A stretch of 64,000 bases of DNA from Kribbella amoyensis (lineage in GTDB: Bacteria; Actinomycetota; Actinomycetes; Propionibacteriales; Kribbellaceae). The notes beneath the pieces were generated by a model that made no database searches, had not been told where the DNA came from, and saw nothing but the letters and a program-made list of their open reading frames with translations. Location of the stretch: the NCBI RefSeq assembly GCF_007828865.1, contig NZ_VIVK01000001.1, positions 6,076,001 through 6,140,000 on the forward strand, written 5' to 3'. Made by a program: the position numbers and the translations under genes. Positions within the stretch are counted from its first letter, which is position 1. Each line of letters starts with the position of its first letter. Shown piece after piece: positions 8,294 through 16,215 of this stretch.

Positions 8294-9274
8294 GTGACCG
8301 TTGGTCAGCGCACGGCCATCAGCTGGCAGGAAGAGGTACGGCGCCTCGCCCGAGAGCGAGATGCTGTGATTCTCGCCCACAACTACCAGGAACCGGCGAT
8401 CCAGGACGTCGCCGACCACGTCGGCGACTCCCTCGCGCTGTCGCGCCTCGCCGCCAGTACCGACGCGTCCACGATCGTCTTCTGCGGCGTGCACTTCATG
8501 GCGGAGACGGCCAAGCTCCTCAGCCCGGACAAGACCGTGCTGATCCCCACCGCCCAGGCCGGCTGTTCGCTGGCGGACACGATCGACGCCGACCAGTTGC
8601 GGGCCTGGAAGGCCGAGCATCCCGACGCCGCTGTTGTTGCCTATGTCAACACCAGCGCGGCGGTGAAGGCCGAGGCCGACGTCTGCTGCACCTCCTCCAA
8701 TGCGGTCGAGGTGGTGAACTCGATTCCGGCGGACCAGCCGATCCTGTTCCTGCCCGACCAGTTCCTCGGAGCGCACGTCCGGCGGCAGACCGGCCGGGGC
8801 AACATCGAGGTGTGGATGGGCGAGTGTCATGTGCATGCCGGCATCAGCGCGGCCGACCTGCGCGCTCAGGTAGCCGCCGATCCCGCGGCCGAGGTCCTCG
8901 TGCACCCCGAGTGCGGCTGCGCGTCATCGGCCGTCTGGCTCGCCGGCGTGGGTGATCTTCCGGCCGAGCGGACCCACATCCTCTCCACCGCCGGCATGCT
9001 GGACACCGCTCGCGGCCTGACCGCGAAGACCGCTCTGGTCGCGACGGAGATCGGCATGCTCCATCAGCTGCGCAAGGTCAACCAGCAGACGACGTTCCTG
9101 CCGGTGAATCCGAAGGCCTCGTGCCGCTTCATGAAGATGATCACCCCGGAACTGCTGGTGCGGTGCCTGCGGGAGGGACGCGACGAGATCCAGCTGCCGT
9201 CCGAGGTCGTCGAGCGGGCCCGGCGTTCGGTCGAGCGGATGGTTGCCATCGGCAAGCCCGCGGGTCCTCGATGA
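8294..9274 (+). CDS. nadA: quinolinate synthase A
   Basis: A 326-residue [4Fe-4S] enzyme that condenses iminoaspartate with dihydroxyacetone phosphate to give quinolinate. Family signatures include ILAHNYQEPAIQDVADHVGD at the N-terminus, FCGVHFMAETAKLL, cysteines in AGCSLADT, VCCTSSNAVEV and HPECGCAS, and NPKASCRFMKMI near the end. The GTG at 8294 has AAGGA 7 nt upstream. The stop overlaps the nadB start in an ATGA junction, so the two products are translationally coupled. Confidence 0.96.
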   Translation: MTVGQRTAISWQEEVRRLARERDAVILAHNYQEPAIQDVADHVGDSLALSRLAASTDASTIVFCGVHFMAETAKLLSPDKTVLIPTAQAGCSLADTIDADQLRAWKAEHPDAAVVAYVNTSAAVKAEADVCCTSSNAVEVVNSIPADQPILFLPDQFLGAHVRRQTGRGNIEVWMGECHVHAGISAADLRAQVAADPAAEVLVHPECGCASSAVWLAGVGDLPAERTHILSTAGMLDTARGLTAKTALVATEIGMLHQLRKVNQQTTFLPVNPKASCRFMKMITPELLVRCLREGRDEIQLPSEVVERARRSVERMVAIGKPAGPR

Positions 9275-10788
9275 CGCGCGTGGCCGATGTCGTCGTCATC
9301 GGGTCCGGCGTGGCGGGCGTGTCGACCGCACTCGGTCTCGCGGCAACCCGTCAGGTGATCCTTCTCAGTGCGGGCGACGGCAGCACGCCCTGGGCGCAGG
9401 GTGGCATCTCGGCCGCGTACGGCGAGGACGATCCGCTCGACCACTGGCACGACACCGAGGTCGCGGGCGCGGGATTCTGCGATCCCCGCAACGTCCGGGC
9501 GCTGGTCGAGGAGGGACCGCAGCGGCTTGCCGAACTCATCGCCCACGGAGCACGCTTCGACCGTGACGATACCGGCTCGCTGTTGAGGACGCTGGAAGGC
9601 GGCCACAGTCGTCCTCGGATCGTGCACGCAGGCGGTGACGCCACCGGTGCCGAGGTTCATCGCGCGCTCCTCGACGCCCTGCGCCGAAGCAGCGTTCGGA
9701 CGGTGACCGGGCGTGCCGCCGGTCTGCTTCAGTCGGAGACCGGAAGCGTGGTCGGGGTGCTCGTCGACACGGGCACCGAGCTCAGTCAGATCGAGGCACG
9801 CGCCGTCGTCCTGGCCACCGGCGGTATCGGCAACGCGTACCTGGCCAGCACCAATCCCGCGACGGTGCGCGGTGACGGGATCGCCTTGGCGCTGCGAGCG
9901 GGCGCGTCGCTGGTGGACATGGAGTTCGTCCAGTTCCACCCGACCGCGCTCCACACCGGTGAGACCAGCGGTCAGTTGCCGCTGGTCACCGAGGCCGTCC
10001 GAGGCGAAGGCGCCGTACTGCGCGACGTCCACGGCCGCCGGATCATGGCCGGACGGCATCCGCGAGCCGACCTGGCGCCGCGAGACGTCGTCGCCCGGGC
10101 GATCGAGGCGACGATGCGCCGGGACGGATCCGATCATGTCTGGCTGGATGCGACCGAGGTCGCGCCGGACGTGCTCCGGAAGCGGTTCCCGACCGTGCTG
10201 GCCTCGTGCGCACGCATCGGCGTCGACCTGTTGTCCGAGCAGATCCCGGTCGCGCCGGCCGAACACTTCCTCTGTGGCGGCGTTCGGACCGATCGGAACG
10301 GCGCAACCGACGTACCCGGCCTGTACGCCGTCGGCGAGGTCGCCGCGACCGGCGTCCACGGGGCCAACCGGCTCGCCTCGAACAGCCTGCTGGAAGGACT
10401 CGTCTTCGGGCGACGCGTCGCAACGGCCCTGACCCTCGACCTCCCCGCGAAGGACCTCGGCCGCACCCGTGAGCTCACGCTCGGCGATGACCGTCAACCG
10501 GAGCGGATTCGCACGACCCTCAGCAGGTACGCCGGCATCCGTCGCGACGGCGCCGGTCTGAACGCCGCCGCGGAAGAACTCGACTCCATGGGCACCGGAC
10601 CGCTCGCGACGGTGGCGAGGGCGGTCGTCGTCGCGGCGACCGCACGGCAGGACAGCCGCGGCTGCCACTGGCGTTCCGACCATCCGCACGCCGCCGAACG
10701 ATGGGACGAGCACATAGTCGTACGCCTCGACCAGGAAGGACGCCCGACTACGCGCCAACTGCCCACTGCCGGTTTGCTCCCCCGGTAG
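9271..10788 (+). CDS. nadB: L-aspartate oxidase
   Basis: A 505-residue flavoprotein that oxidises L-aspartate to iminoaspartate for NadA. The FAD dinucleotide-binding motif VIGSGVAGVSTALGLA is at the N-terminus, followed by PWAQGGISAAYGEDDPLDHW, EFVQFHPTALH, and GVHGANRLASNSLLEGLVFG near residue 365, all typical of NadB and the succinate-dehydrogenase flavoprotein family. The start ATG overlaps the nadA stop. The C-terminal helical domain is present (RDSRGCHWRSDHP-like ending), so the gene looks intact. Confidence 0.96.
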   Translation: MTRVADVVVIGSGVAGVSTALGLAATRQVILLSAGDGSTPWAQGGISAAYGEDDPLDHWHDTEVAGAGFCDPRNVRALVEEGPQRLAELIAHGARFDRDDTGSLLRTLEGGHSRPRIVHAGGDATGAEVHRALLDALRRSSVRTVTGRAAGLLQSETGSVVGVLVDTGTELSQIEARAVVLATGGIGNAYLASTNPATVRGDGIALALRAGASLVDMEFVQFHPTALHTGETSGQLPLVTEAVRGEGAVLRDVHGRRIMAGRHPRADLAPRDVVARAIEATMRRDGSDHVWLDATEVAPDVLRKRFPTVLASCARIGVDLLSEQIPVAPAEHFLCGGVRTDRNGATDVPGLYAVGEVAATGVHGANRLASNSLLEGLVFGRRVATALTLDLPAKDLGRTRELTLGDDRQPERIRTTLSRYAGIRRDGAGLNAAAEELDSMGTGPLATVARAVVVAATARQDSRGCHWRSDHPHAAERWDEHIVVRLDQEGRPTTRQLPTAGLLPR

Positions 10789-10887
10789 AACTACGACCGA
10801 ACCTTCGCAGCACCGCAGAGCCGGACGTTCGCGGAAGGTAATCGACGATTCGCTCCTGGTCCTGAATTTGTGCGTTCTGATGGATTC

Positions 10888-12009
10888 ATGAAGTTCAGAC
10901 CTCTCCCGCAGCCGCAGTTCTCCTCGCCTCTGCACCACCCCAGAGTGGCAGTCGTGATCGGTAGGTGGCTGGGTGCCGCGGTACTGGTCTGCTTCCTGAC
11001 CGGGGTCTTCAGCCACGTCCAGCAGGAGACGACCTACGTTCCCAGCCGGCCGGTTTCGCTCTACCGGGTGACCCAGGGGCTGCATGTGCTCAGCGGGACG
11101 ATCGCGATTCCGTTGCTGTTGGCAAAGTTGTGGACGGTCTACCCCAAGCTGTTCGCGAAGCCGCCCTGGCCGCCGAGCCGGCAAGCCTTGGTGTCGATCG
11201 TGGAGCGGCTGTCGATCCTGGTTCTGGTCGCCACCCTGGCGCTGGAGCTGCTGACCGGCTTCCTCAACACGATCCAGTGGTACCCGTGGCCGTTTCCGTT
11301 CCGCGAGACCCACTACGCGCTCGCGTGGATCATCGTCGGCGCGCTGATCGTGCACCTGGCGGTCAAGCTTCCGCTCATCGTGGAGCACTGGCGGAAAGTG
11401 CGGGCGGCACCGCGCCAGGACGGGCTGAGCCGGCGTGGCCTGTTCCGGATCGTGGCCGGCGCCGGCGCGCTGGTCGGGGTGACAACGGTCGGGCAGTCCG
11501 TTCCCCCGCTCGGTCCGCTCGCCGTCCTCGCACCGCGACGTCCGGGAGTCGGTCCGCAGGGCCTACCGGTGAATCGGACCGCGGAGGCGGCCGGAGTGGT
11601 ACGGGCCGACTCCGAGTGGCGCTTGACGATCGTCGGCCCGCGGGAGCTGTCGTTCACCCTGGACGAACTGCGGCGACTCCCGCAGACACAGGCCGACCTG
11701 CCGATCGCGTGCGTGGAGGGCTGGAGCCAGGGCGCGCGCTGGGAAGGCATCCGGATCCGCGACCTGTTGTCGCTCTGCGGTGCCGCGAAGTCGGCCGGTG
11801 TCCGGGTCAGGTCGCTGGAGAAGGGCGGCTTCTACGGAACCTCGGAGCTGCCGGCGCAGTTCGCGCAGGACCCACTGACGCTGCTCGCGCTCAGGCTCAA
11901 CGGCGCCGACCTCGATCTGGACCATGGCTACCCGGCCCGCATCATCGCACCGAACCGCCCCGGCGTTCTGCAGACGAAGTGGGTCCACCGGCTGGAGGTC
12001 CTGTCATGA
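10888..12009 (+). CDS. membrane-anchored molybdopterin-dependent oxidoreductase with cytochrome b561-type domain
   Basis: A 373-residue fusion. The first ~175 residues carry four hydrophobic segments with histidines (FSHVQ, GLHVLS, ETHYALA, IVHLAV) suited to bind haem b. A short linker then carries SRRGLFRIVAGAGALVG, a twin-arginine-like motif followed by a hydrophobic stretch. The C-terminal part is a sulfite-oxidase/YedY-type molybdopterin fold; IACVEGWSQGARW supplies the likely Mo-ligating cysteine (about residue 275). The layout suggests an extracytoplasmic Moco domain exchanging electrons with membrane haem. A GTG at 10870 is an alternative start. It begins a run of coupled genes; the next gene starts inside its stop codon. 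The substrate is unknown. Confidence 0.85.
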   Translation: MKFRPLPQPQFSSPLHHPRVAVVIGRWLGAAVLVCFLTGVFSHVQQETTYVPSRPVSLYRVTQGLHVLSGTIAIPLLLAKLWTVYPKLFAKPPWPPSRQALVSIVERLSILVLVATLALELLTGFLNTIQWYPWPFPFRETHYALAWIIVGALIVHLAVKLPLIVEHWRKVRAAPRQDGLSRRGLFRIVAGAGALVGVTTVGQSVPPLGPLAVLAPRRPGVGPQGLPVNRTAEAAGVVRADSEWRLTIVGPRELSFTLDELRRLPQTQADLPIACVEGWSQGARWEGIRIRDLLSLCGAAKSAGVRVRSLEKGGFYGTSELPAQFAQDPLTLLALRLNGADLDLDHGYPARIIAPNRPGVLQTKWVHRLEVLS

Positions 12010-12449
12010 GCTGGACCCGGCGCACCTTGGCCGCCGCCGGCTGCGGGTTCGGTCTGTGGGGGCTCTGGCTCTTTTTCCAGACGGTCAGTCCGGCGGCCCT
12101 GATGCGACTGCCGTTGTGGCTCGGAGGAGTGGTCATCGCGGACGACTTCGTCCTCGTGCCGCTGATCGTGATCGGAGGATGGGTTCTGACCCACCGCCTG
12201 CACGGCGCCGTCGTCAGACCGGTGGGCGTGACGCTGTTGTACGCCGGAATCACTACCCTGATGGCGATTCCGCTCCTGCTCCGACAGGGCGAAGGGGCGA
12301 ATCCGACCATCCTGCCGCGCGACTATCTGCGGGACTGGCTACTCCTGGAGGCAGCGCTCGTCGCGGCCGGCGCGATCGCCGTGGTGCTGCGGTTACGGCG
12401 CGCTGACGGATCCCGCGAATCGGGTCCGCGCCGGCGTCGTGACTCCTAG
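12006..12449 (+). CDS. small polytopic membrane protein of unknown function
   Basis: A 147-residue protein with four predicted membrane segments (starting MSWTRRTLAAAGCGFGLWGL) and a basic C-terminal tail ending GPRRRRDS. Its ATG overlaps the stop of the molybdopterin oxidoreductase, so the two are translationally coupled and probably work together, perhaps as an extra membrane subunit. I do not recognise a named family. Confidence 0.75.
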   Translation: MSWTRRTLAAAGCGFGLWGLWLFFQTVSPAALMRLPLWLGGVVIADDFVLVPLIVIGGWVLTHRLHGAVVRPVGVTLLYAGITTLMAIPLLLRQGEGANPTILPRDYLRDWLLLEAALVAAGAIAVVLRLRRADGSRESGPRRRRDS

Positions 12450-12459
12450 GCTCGGGCGC

Positions 12460-13254
12460 ATGGCAGACATCGGTGTGATCGGTGGATCAGGCTTCTACTC
12501 GTTCCTGCAGGATGCTCGTCCGATGCAGGTAGACACACCCTTCGGGCCACCGAGCGAACCGCCCGTGGTCGGACGGGTGGGCGGGCGCGAGGTCGCGTTC
12601 CTGCCGCGGCACGGCGCCGACCATCGATTCCCGCCCCACCGAGTCAACTACCGGGCGAACCTATGGGCGTTGCGATCGCTCGGAGTACGCCAGGTCCTCG
12701 GCCCCTGTGCCGTGGGTTCCCTGCGACCAGAGCTGACACCGGGCCTCTTCGTGGTTCCGGACCAGCTCGTCGACCGCACCTGGGGACGCGACCACACGGT
12801 GTACGACGGGTACCCCGCGCCGGTCGTCCATACCTCACCCGCCGACCCCTACTGTCCGGCCGGCCGGGCGACCGTGATTGCCGCGGGCAACGTCGTACCG
12901 GACGGGACCATGGTGGTGATCAACGGGCCGCGCTTCTCCACGCGAGCGGAGTCCCGGTGGCACGCCGCGCAAGGATGGTCCGTGGTCGGCATGACCGGAG
13001 CGCCGGAGGCGGCCATCGCGCGTGAGCTGGGTGTCTGTTACACCTCGATCGCTGTCGTGACCGACCACGACGCCGGTGTCGCGACCGGGGAAGGCGTCAC
13101 CCAGGCCGAGGTCTTCGAAGTGTTCGGGCGCAGTATCGAACGGTTGAAGTCGCTGGTTCGCGACGTGATCGCCGCTCTGCCAGGACCGGACGCCGACTGC
13201 TCCTGCCGGCACGCGCTGGACGGAACCGCTGCCGCACCTGAGGCCGTCCGGTGA
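12460..13254 (+). CDS. mtnP: S-methyl-5'-thioadenosine phosphorylase family protein
   Basis: A 264-residue PNP/MTAP-family enzyme, which splits 5'-methylthioadenosine (or a related purine nucleoside) with phosphate. Motifs are MADIGVIGGSGFYSF, PRHGADHRFPPHRVNYRANL, INGPRFSTRAESRW, GMTGAPEAAIARELG and VVTDHDAG. The TGAPEA segment and its surroundings favour MTA or a 6-oxopurine over inosine-type PNPs, but specificity is not certain. The ATG at 12460 was chosen because the family begins MADIGVIGGSG; a GTG at 12439 would overlap the previous gene. Its 3' end overlaps the next start by 4 nt. A similar MTAP-epimerase-GT2-DUF2064 order exists in Mycobacterium tuberculosis (Rv0535, Rv0536, Rv0539, Rv0540), recalled from memory. 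Confidence 0.88.
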   Translation: MADIGVIGGSGFYSFLQDARPMQVDTPFGPPSEPPVVGRVGGREVAFLPRHGADHRFPPHRVNYRANLWALRSLGVRQVLGPCAVGSLRPELTPGLFVVPDQLVDRTWGRDHTVYDGYPAPVVHTSPADPYCPAGRATVIAAGNVVPDGTMVVINGPRFSTRAESRWHAAQGWSVVGMTGAPEAAIARELGVCYTSIAVVTDHDAGVATGEGVTQAEVFEVFGRSIERLKSLVRDVIAALPGPDADCSCRHALDGTAAAPEAVR

Positions 13255-14267
13255 AGGTACTGCTGACCGGTGGCGCCGGCTTCATCGGCCGTCACGTGCA
13301 TCACCAGCTCCTTGCCGACGGCCACGAAGTCGTCGTGCTCGACTCACTGCGTGCCGACGTCCACGGGCAGCCACCGGACGTCGAGAACCTCGTCGTGGCC
13401 GACGTCCGGGATGCCGACGCCGTTGCCACCGCGCTGCGCGGCGTCGACGCGGTCGTGCACCTCGCGAGCAAGGTCGGACTCGGCGTCAGCCTTGACGACA
13501 TCGACGACTACGTGAGCAGCAACAGCCTCGGCACCGCTGTTCTGCTCCGTCAGCTGGGCCGGCTGGGCGTCGGCCGCCTGGTGTACGCGAGCTCGATGGT
13601 CGTGTACGGCGAAGGACGCTACCGCTGCCACCGGCACGGTGAGATCGCGCCCGGTCCGCGCCGCGTGGAGGATCTGCGCGACGGGCTGTTCGAACCGCCG
13701 TGCCCGGTCTGTGGTGAGTTCCTCGTCCCGGGTCTGGTCGAAGAGTCCGCCCGCCCCGATCCACGCAACGCGTACGCCGTCTCGAAACTGAGTGGCGAAC
13801 AACTCGCCGCCGGCTGGGCCCGGGAGACGGGCGGACAGGTTGCCGCGCTCCGCTTCCACAACGTCTACGGCCCGGGAATGCCCCGCAATACGCCGTACGC
13901 CGGGGTCGCAGCGCTGTTTCGCTCCGGACTCGAGCGTGGGCTGGCGCCGCAAGTGTTCGAGGACGGGCAGCAGCGCCGCGACTTCGTCGAGGTGCGCGAC
14001 ATCGCAACAGCTGTCGCGCTGGCGGTCGAAGCGGAGCACGCCGAGTTCACGGCGTACAACGTCGGGAGCGGCACCGTGCACACGATCGGCGACCTGGCCT
14101 CCGAGCTGTCCCGTGCGTACGGCGGACCCGCGCCCGAGATCACCGGACGCTTCCGGCTGGGCGACGTACGGCACGTCACCGCTGACTCCGGCCGGATCAA
14201 GGCGGAGCTCGGGTGGAAACCGGCCTACGATCTGCGCGACGGTGTCGCCGCGCTGGTCCGCTCATGA
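13251..14267 (+). CDS. NAD-dependent epimerase/dehydratase with Cys-containing insertion, dTDP-L-rhamnose 4-epimerase-like
   Basis: A 338-residue extended SDR. It has the NAD motif TGGAGFIG, the catalytic NAYAVSKLSGE (YxxxK), and RFHNVYGPGMPRNTPYAGV. An insertion (about residues 120-165) holds RYRCHRHGE and PPCPVCGEFL, a cysteine/histidine arrangement also found in dTDP-L-rhamnose 4-epimerase-type enzymes and not in ordinary UDP-glucose epimerases. The GTG start overlaps the mtnP stop (GTGA). It would supply a nucleotide sugar to the downstream glycosyltransferases; the exact sugar is inference. Confidence 0.85.
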   Translation: MKVLLTGGAGFIGRHVHHQLLADGHEVVVLDSLRADVHGQPPDVENLVVADVRDADAVATALRGVDAVVHLASKVGLGVSLDDIDDYVSSNSLGTAVLLRQLGRLGVGRLVYASSMVVYGEGRYRCHRHGEIAPGPRRVEDLRDGLFEPPCPVCGEFLVPGLVEESARPDPRNAYAVSKLSGEQLAAGWARETGGQVAALRFHNVYGPGMPRNTPYAGVAALFRSGLERGLAPQVFEDGQQRRDFVEVRDIATAVALAVEAEHAEFTAYNVGSGTVHTIGDLASELSRAYGGPAPEITGRFRLGDVRHVTADSGRIKAELGWKPAYDLRDGVAALVRS

Positions 14268-14923
14268 AGGCCCAAGAGGTCGACCTCGTCCTGCCTTGCC
14301 TGAACGAGGCAGCCGCGCTCCCCTGGCTGCTCGGACGCCTCCCCGGCGACGTGCGGGCGATCGTCATCGACAACGGTTCGACCGACGGCTCCGCCGAGAT
14401 CGCGACCCGGCTCGGCGCGACGGTGGTCCGATGCGAGGTTCGTGGGTACGGCGCCGCGTGCCACGCCGGCCTCGAGGCCGCCACCGCGGCGGTCGTCGCG
14501 TTCAGCGATGCCGACGCCTCACTCGACCCCAGGCAACTGATCCGGGTCACAGCTCCGGTCCTGGCCGGGCGAGCCGATCTGGTTCTCGGTCGCCGCCGTC
14601 CACACAGCCGCCAGGCGTGGCCGTGGCACCTGCGGCTGGCCAACGCCGAGCTTGCCCGCCGGGTGCGGCGGCGGACCGGCGCGTCTTTGCACGATCTCGG
14701 ACCGATGCGCGCCGCACGGCGGCTGGCGCTGCTGGACCTCCCGTTGACCGACCGCCGGTCGGGCTATCCACTCGAGACTGTCGTCAGAGCGGCGGACGCC
14801 GGCTGGCGGATCGCGGAAGTGGACGTGGACTACCTGCCGCGCTCGGGACGATCGAAGGTGACCGGTACGCCGCTCGGCGCGCTCCGGGCGGTCAAGGACA
14901 TGACGAAGGTGCTCGCCACATGA
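14264..14923 (+). CDS. glycosyltransferase family 2, dolichol-phosphate-mannose-synthase-like
   Basis: A 219-residue GT-A fold protein. VDLVLPCLNEAAALPWLL and IDNGSTDGSAEIA bind the nucleotide sugar, and FSDADASLDP carries the DxD metal site. Length and lack of membrane segments match soluble polyprenyl-phosphate glycosyltransferases. ATGA overlaps join it to the genes on both sides. It likely loads a sugar onto polyprenyl phosphate for the polytopic transferase at the end of the run. Confidence 0.88.
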   Translation: MKAQEVDLVLPCLNEAAALPWLLGRLPGDVRAIVIDNGSTDGSAEIATRLGATVVRCEVRGYGAACHAGLEAATAAVVAFSDADASLDPRQLIRVTAPVLAGRADLVLGRRRPHSRQAWPWHLRLANAELARRVRRRTGASLHDLGPMRAARRLALLDLPLTDRRSGYPLETVVRAADAGWRIAEVDVDYLPRSGRSKVTGTPLGALRAVKDMTKVLAT

Positions 14924-16215
14924 CGACCGGAACGTTGATCCTGATCGCGAAGGAGCCGGTACCCGGCCGGGTCAAGACCAGGCTGCAGACCGAGTTCACC
15001 CCCGGCGAGGCGGCGGCCCTGGCTCGTGCCTCGCTCGCCGACACCCTCGCCACGCTCGAACGCACACCGGCACGTCACCGCGTCATCGCGCTCGACGGCA
15101 AACCCGGCGCCTGGCTGCCACCGCAGTTCCGCATCGTCGCCCAGCGCGGCGACGGACTGGACGAGCGACTCGCCGCGGCCTTCGAGGATTCCTACACCGG
15201 CCTGCCGATGCTGCTCGTCGGCATGGACACACCGCAGATCACGGGTCCCCGCCTCACCGTCGACTGGTCCGGATACGACGCCGTCCTCGGGCTGACCGAG
15301 GACGGCGGGTACTGGTGCCTCGGCCTCCGGCAACCCGACGAGCGCGCACTCCTCGGCGTACCCATGTCGACCGACCACACGGGCAGCGACCAACTGACGC
15401 GACTCGAAGGCCTCGGTTACCGGGTCAAGCTGCTCCCGACCCTGCGAGACATGGACACCCCGCAGGACGCCGCGGCCATCGCGGCCGCGTACCCCGAGCT
15501 GCGGACGGCGCGACTGTACCGGCGGTTGGTGCATGCGGCCTCCCCGACACTGCTGTTCGAACAGGCGCTCGACGGCGCACCGGTAACGGCCATGGGATCC
15601 GATGGCAGCCCGCTGCTGAGACTGTCCGAGATGGACCGCTGGCAGGCGCCGGCTGACGACGTCGACCGGCTCGCGATCAGCCGGTGCGAGGGGCCGGTCC
15701 TCGATCTTGGCTGCGGACCCGGCCGGATCGTCACCGCGCTGGCCGAACAGGGTGTCCCGGCGCTGGGTGTCGACATCTCCGAGCTCGCCGTCCGGCAGAC
15801 CACCGATCGCGGGGCCACCGCACTGCGACGGGCGATCCACGATCCGCTCCCGGGCGAGGGACGATGGGGCAGCGTCCTGCTCATGGACGGCAACATCGGC
15901 ATCGGCGGCGCTCCGGCCGCCCTGCTCGAGCGGTGCGCCCAGCTCGTCCGGCCGAATGGCCTGGTCGTCGTCGAGGTCGACCCGGACGACGACCTCGACT
16001 GCACCGAGGCGATCGTGCTCCACAGCGCCGCCGGCCGGCGCTCCACTCCATTGCCCTGGGCAAGAGTTGGTAGTCGCGCAGCGATCCGGTACGCGGCACC
16101 TGCCGGCCTGGACGCCGCGGAGGACTGGCGGACGGGCGACCGGGCGTTTCTCACCCTTCGCCGCGTGCACGACCGGAGCAGACCAGTCGCCCGCAGCGTC
16201 CGTGCCCCCACGTGA
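14920..16215 (+). CDS. fusion of DUF2064 (TIGR04282-type) glycosyltransferase-like domain and SAM methyltransferase
   Basis: A 431-residue two-domain protein. Residues 1-~210 form a DUF2064/TIGR04282 domain (ILIAKEPVPGRVKTRLQTEF, GMDTPQITG, GLTEDGGYWCLGLRQP), a GT-A-like fold related to nucleotidyltransferases. Residues ~215-430 form a class I methyltransferase with the SAM motif VLDLGCGPGRIVTAL and VDISELAV. It lies in a chain of 4-nt overlaps. The fusion implies that both reactions act on one intermediate; methyl transfer also yields S-adenosylhomocysteine, not MTA, so it does not by itself explain the nearby mtnP. Confidence 0.87.
   Translation: MTTGTLILIAKEPVPGRVKTRLQTEFTPGEAAALARASLADTLATLERTPARHRVIALDGKPGAWLPPQFRIVAQRGDGLDERLAAAFEDSYTGLPMLLVGMDTPQITGPRLTVDWSGYDAVLGLTEDGGYWCLGLRQPDERALLGVPMSTDHTGSDQLTRLEGLGYRVKLLPTLRDMDTPQDAAAIAAAYPELRTARLYRRLVHAASPTLLFEQALDGAPVTAMGSDGSPLLRLSEMDRWQAPADDVDRLAISRCEGPVLDLGCGPGRIVTALAEQGVPALGVDISELAVRQTTDRGATALRRAIHDPLPGEGRWGSVLLMDGNIGIGGAPAALLERCAQLVRPNGLVVVEVDPDDDLDCTEAIVLHSAAGRRSTPLPWARVGSRAAIRYAAPAGLDAAEDWRTGDRAFLTLRRVHDRSRPVARSVRAPT

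Noticed and set aside
9064..11388. 774-codon minus-strand frame over nadB and the Moco gene
   Set aside because: It lies opposite two well-conserved genes, has shadow-like composition and no recognisable domain.
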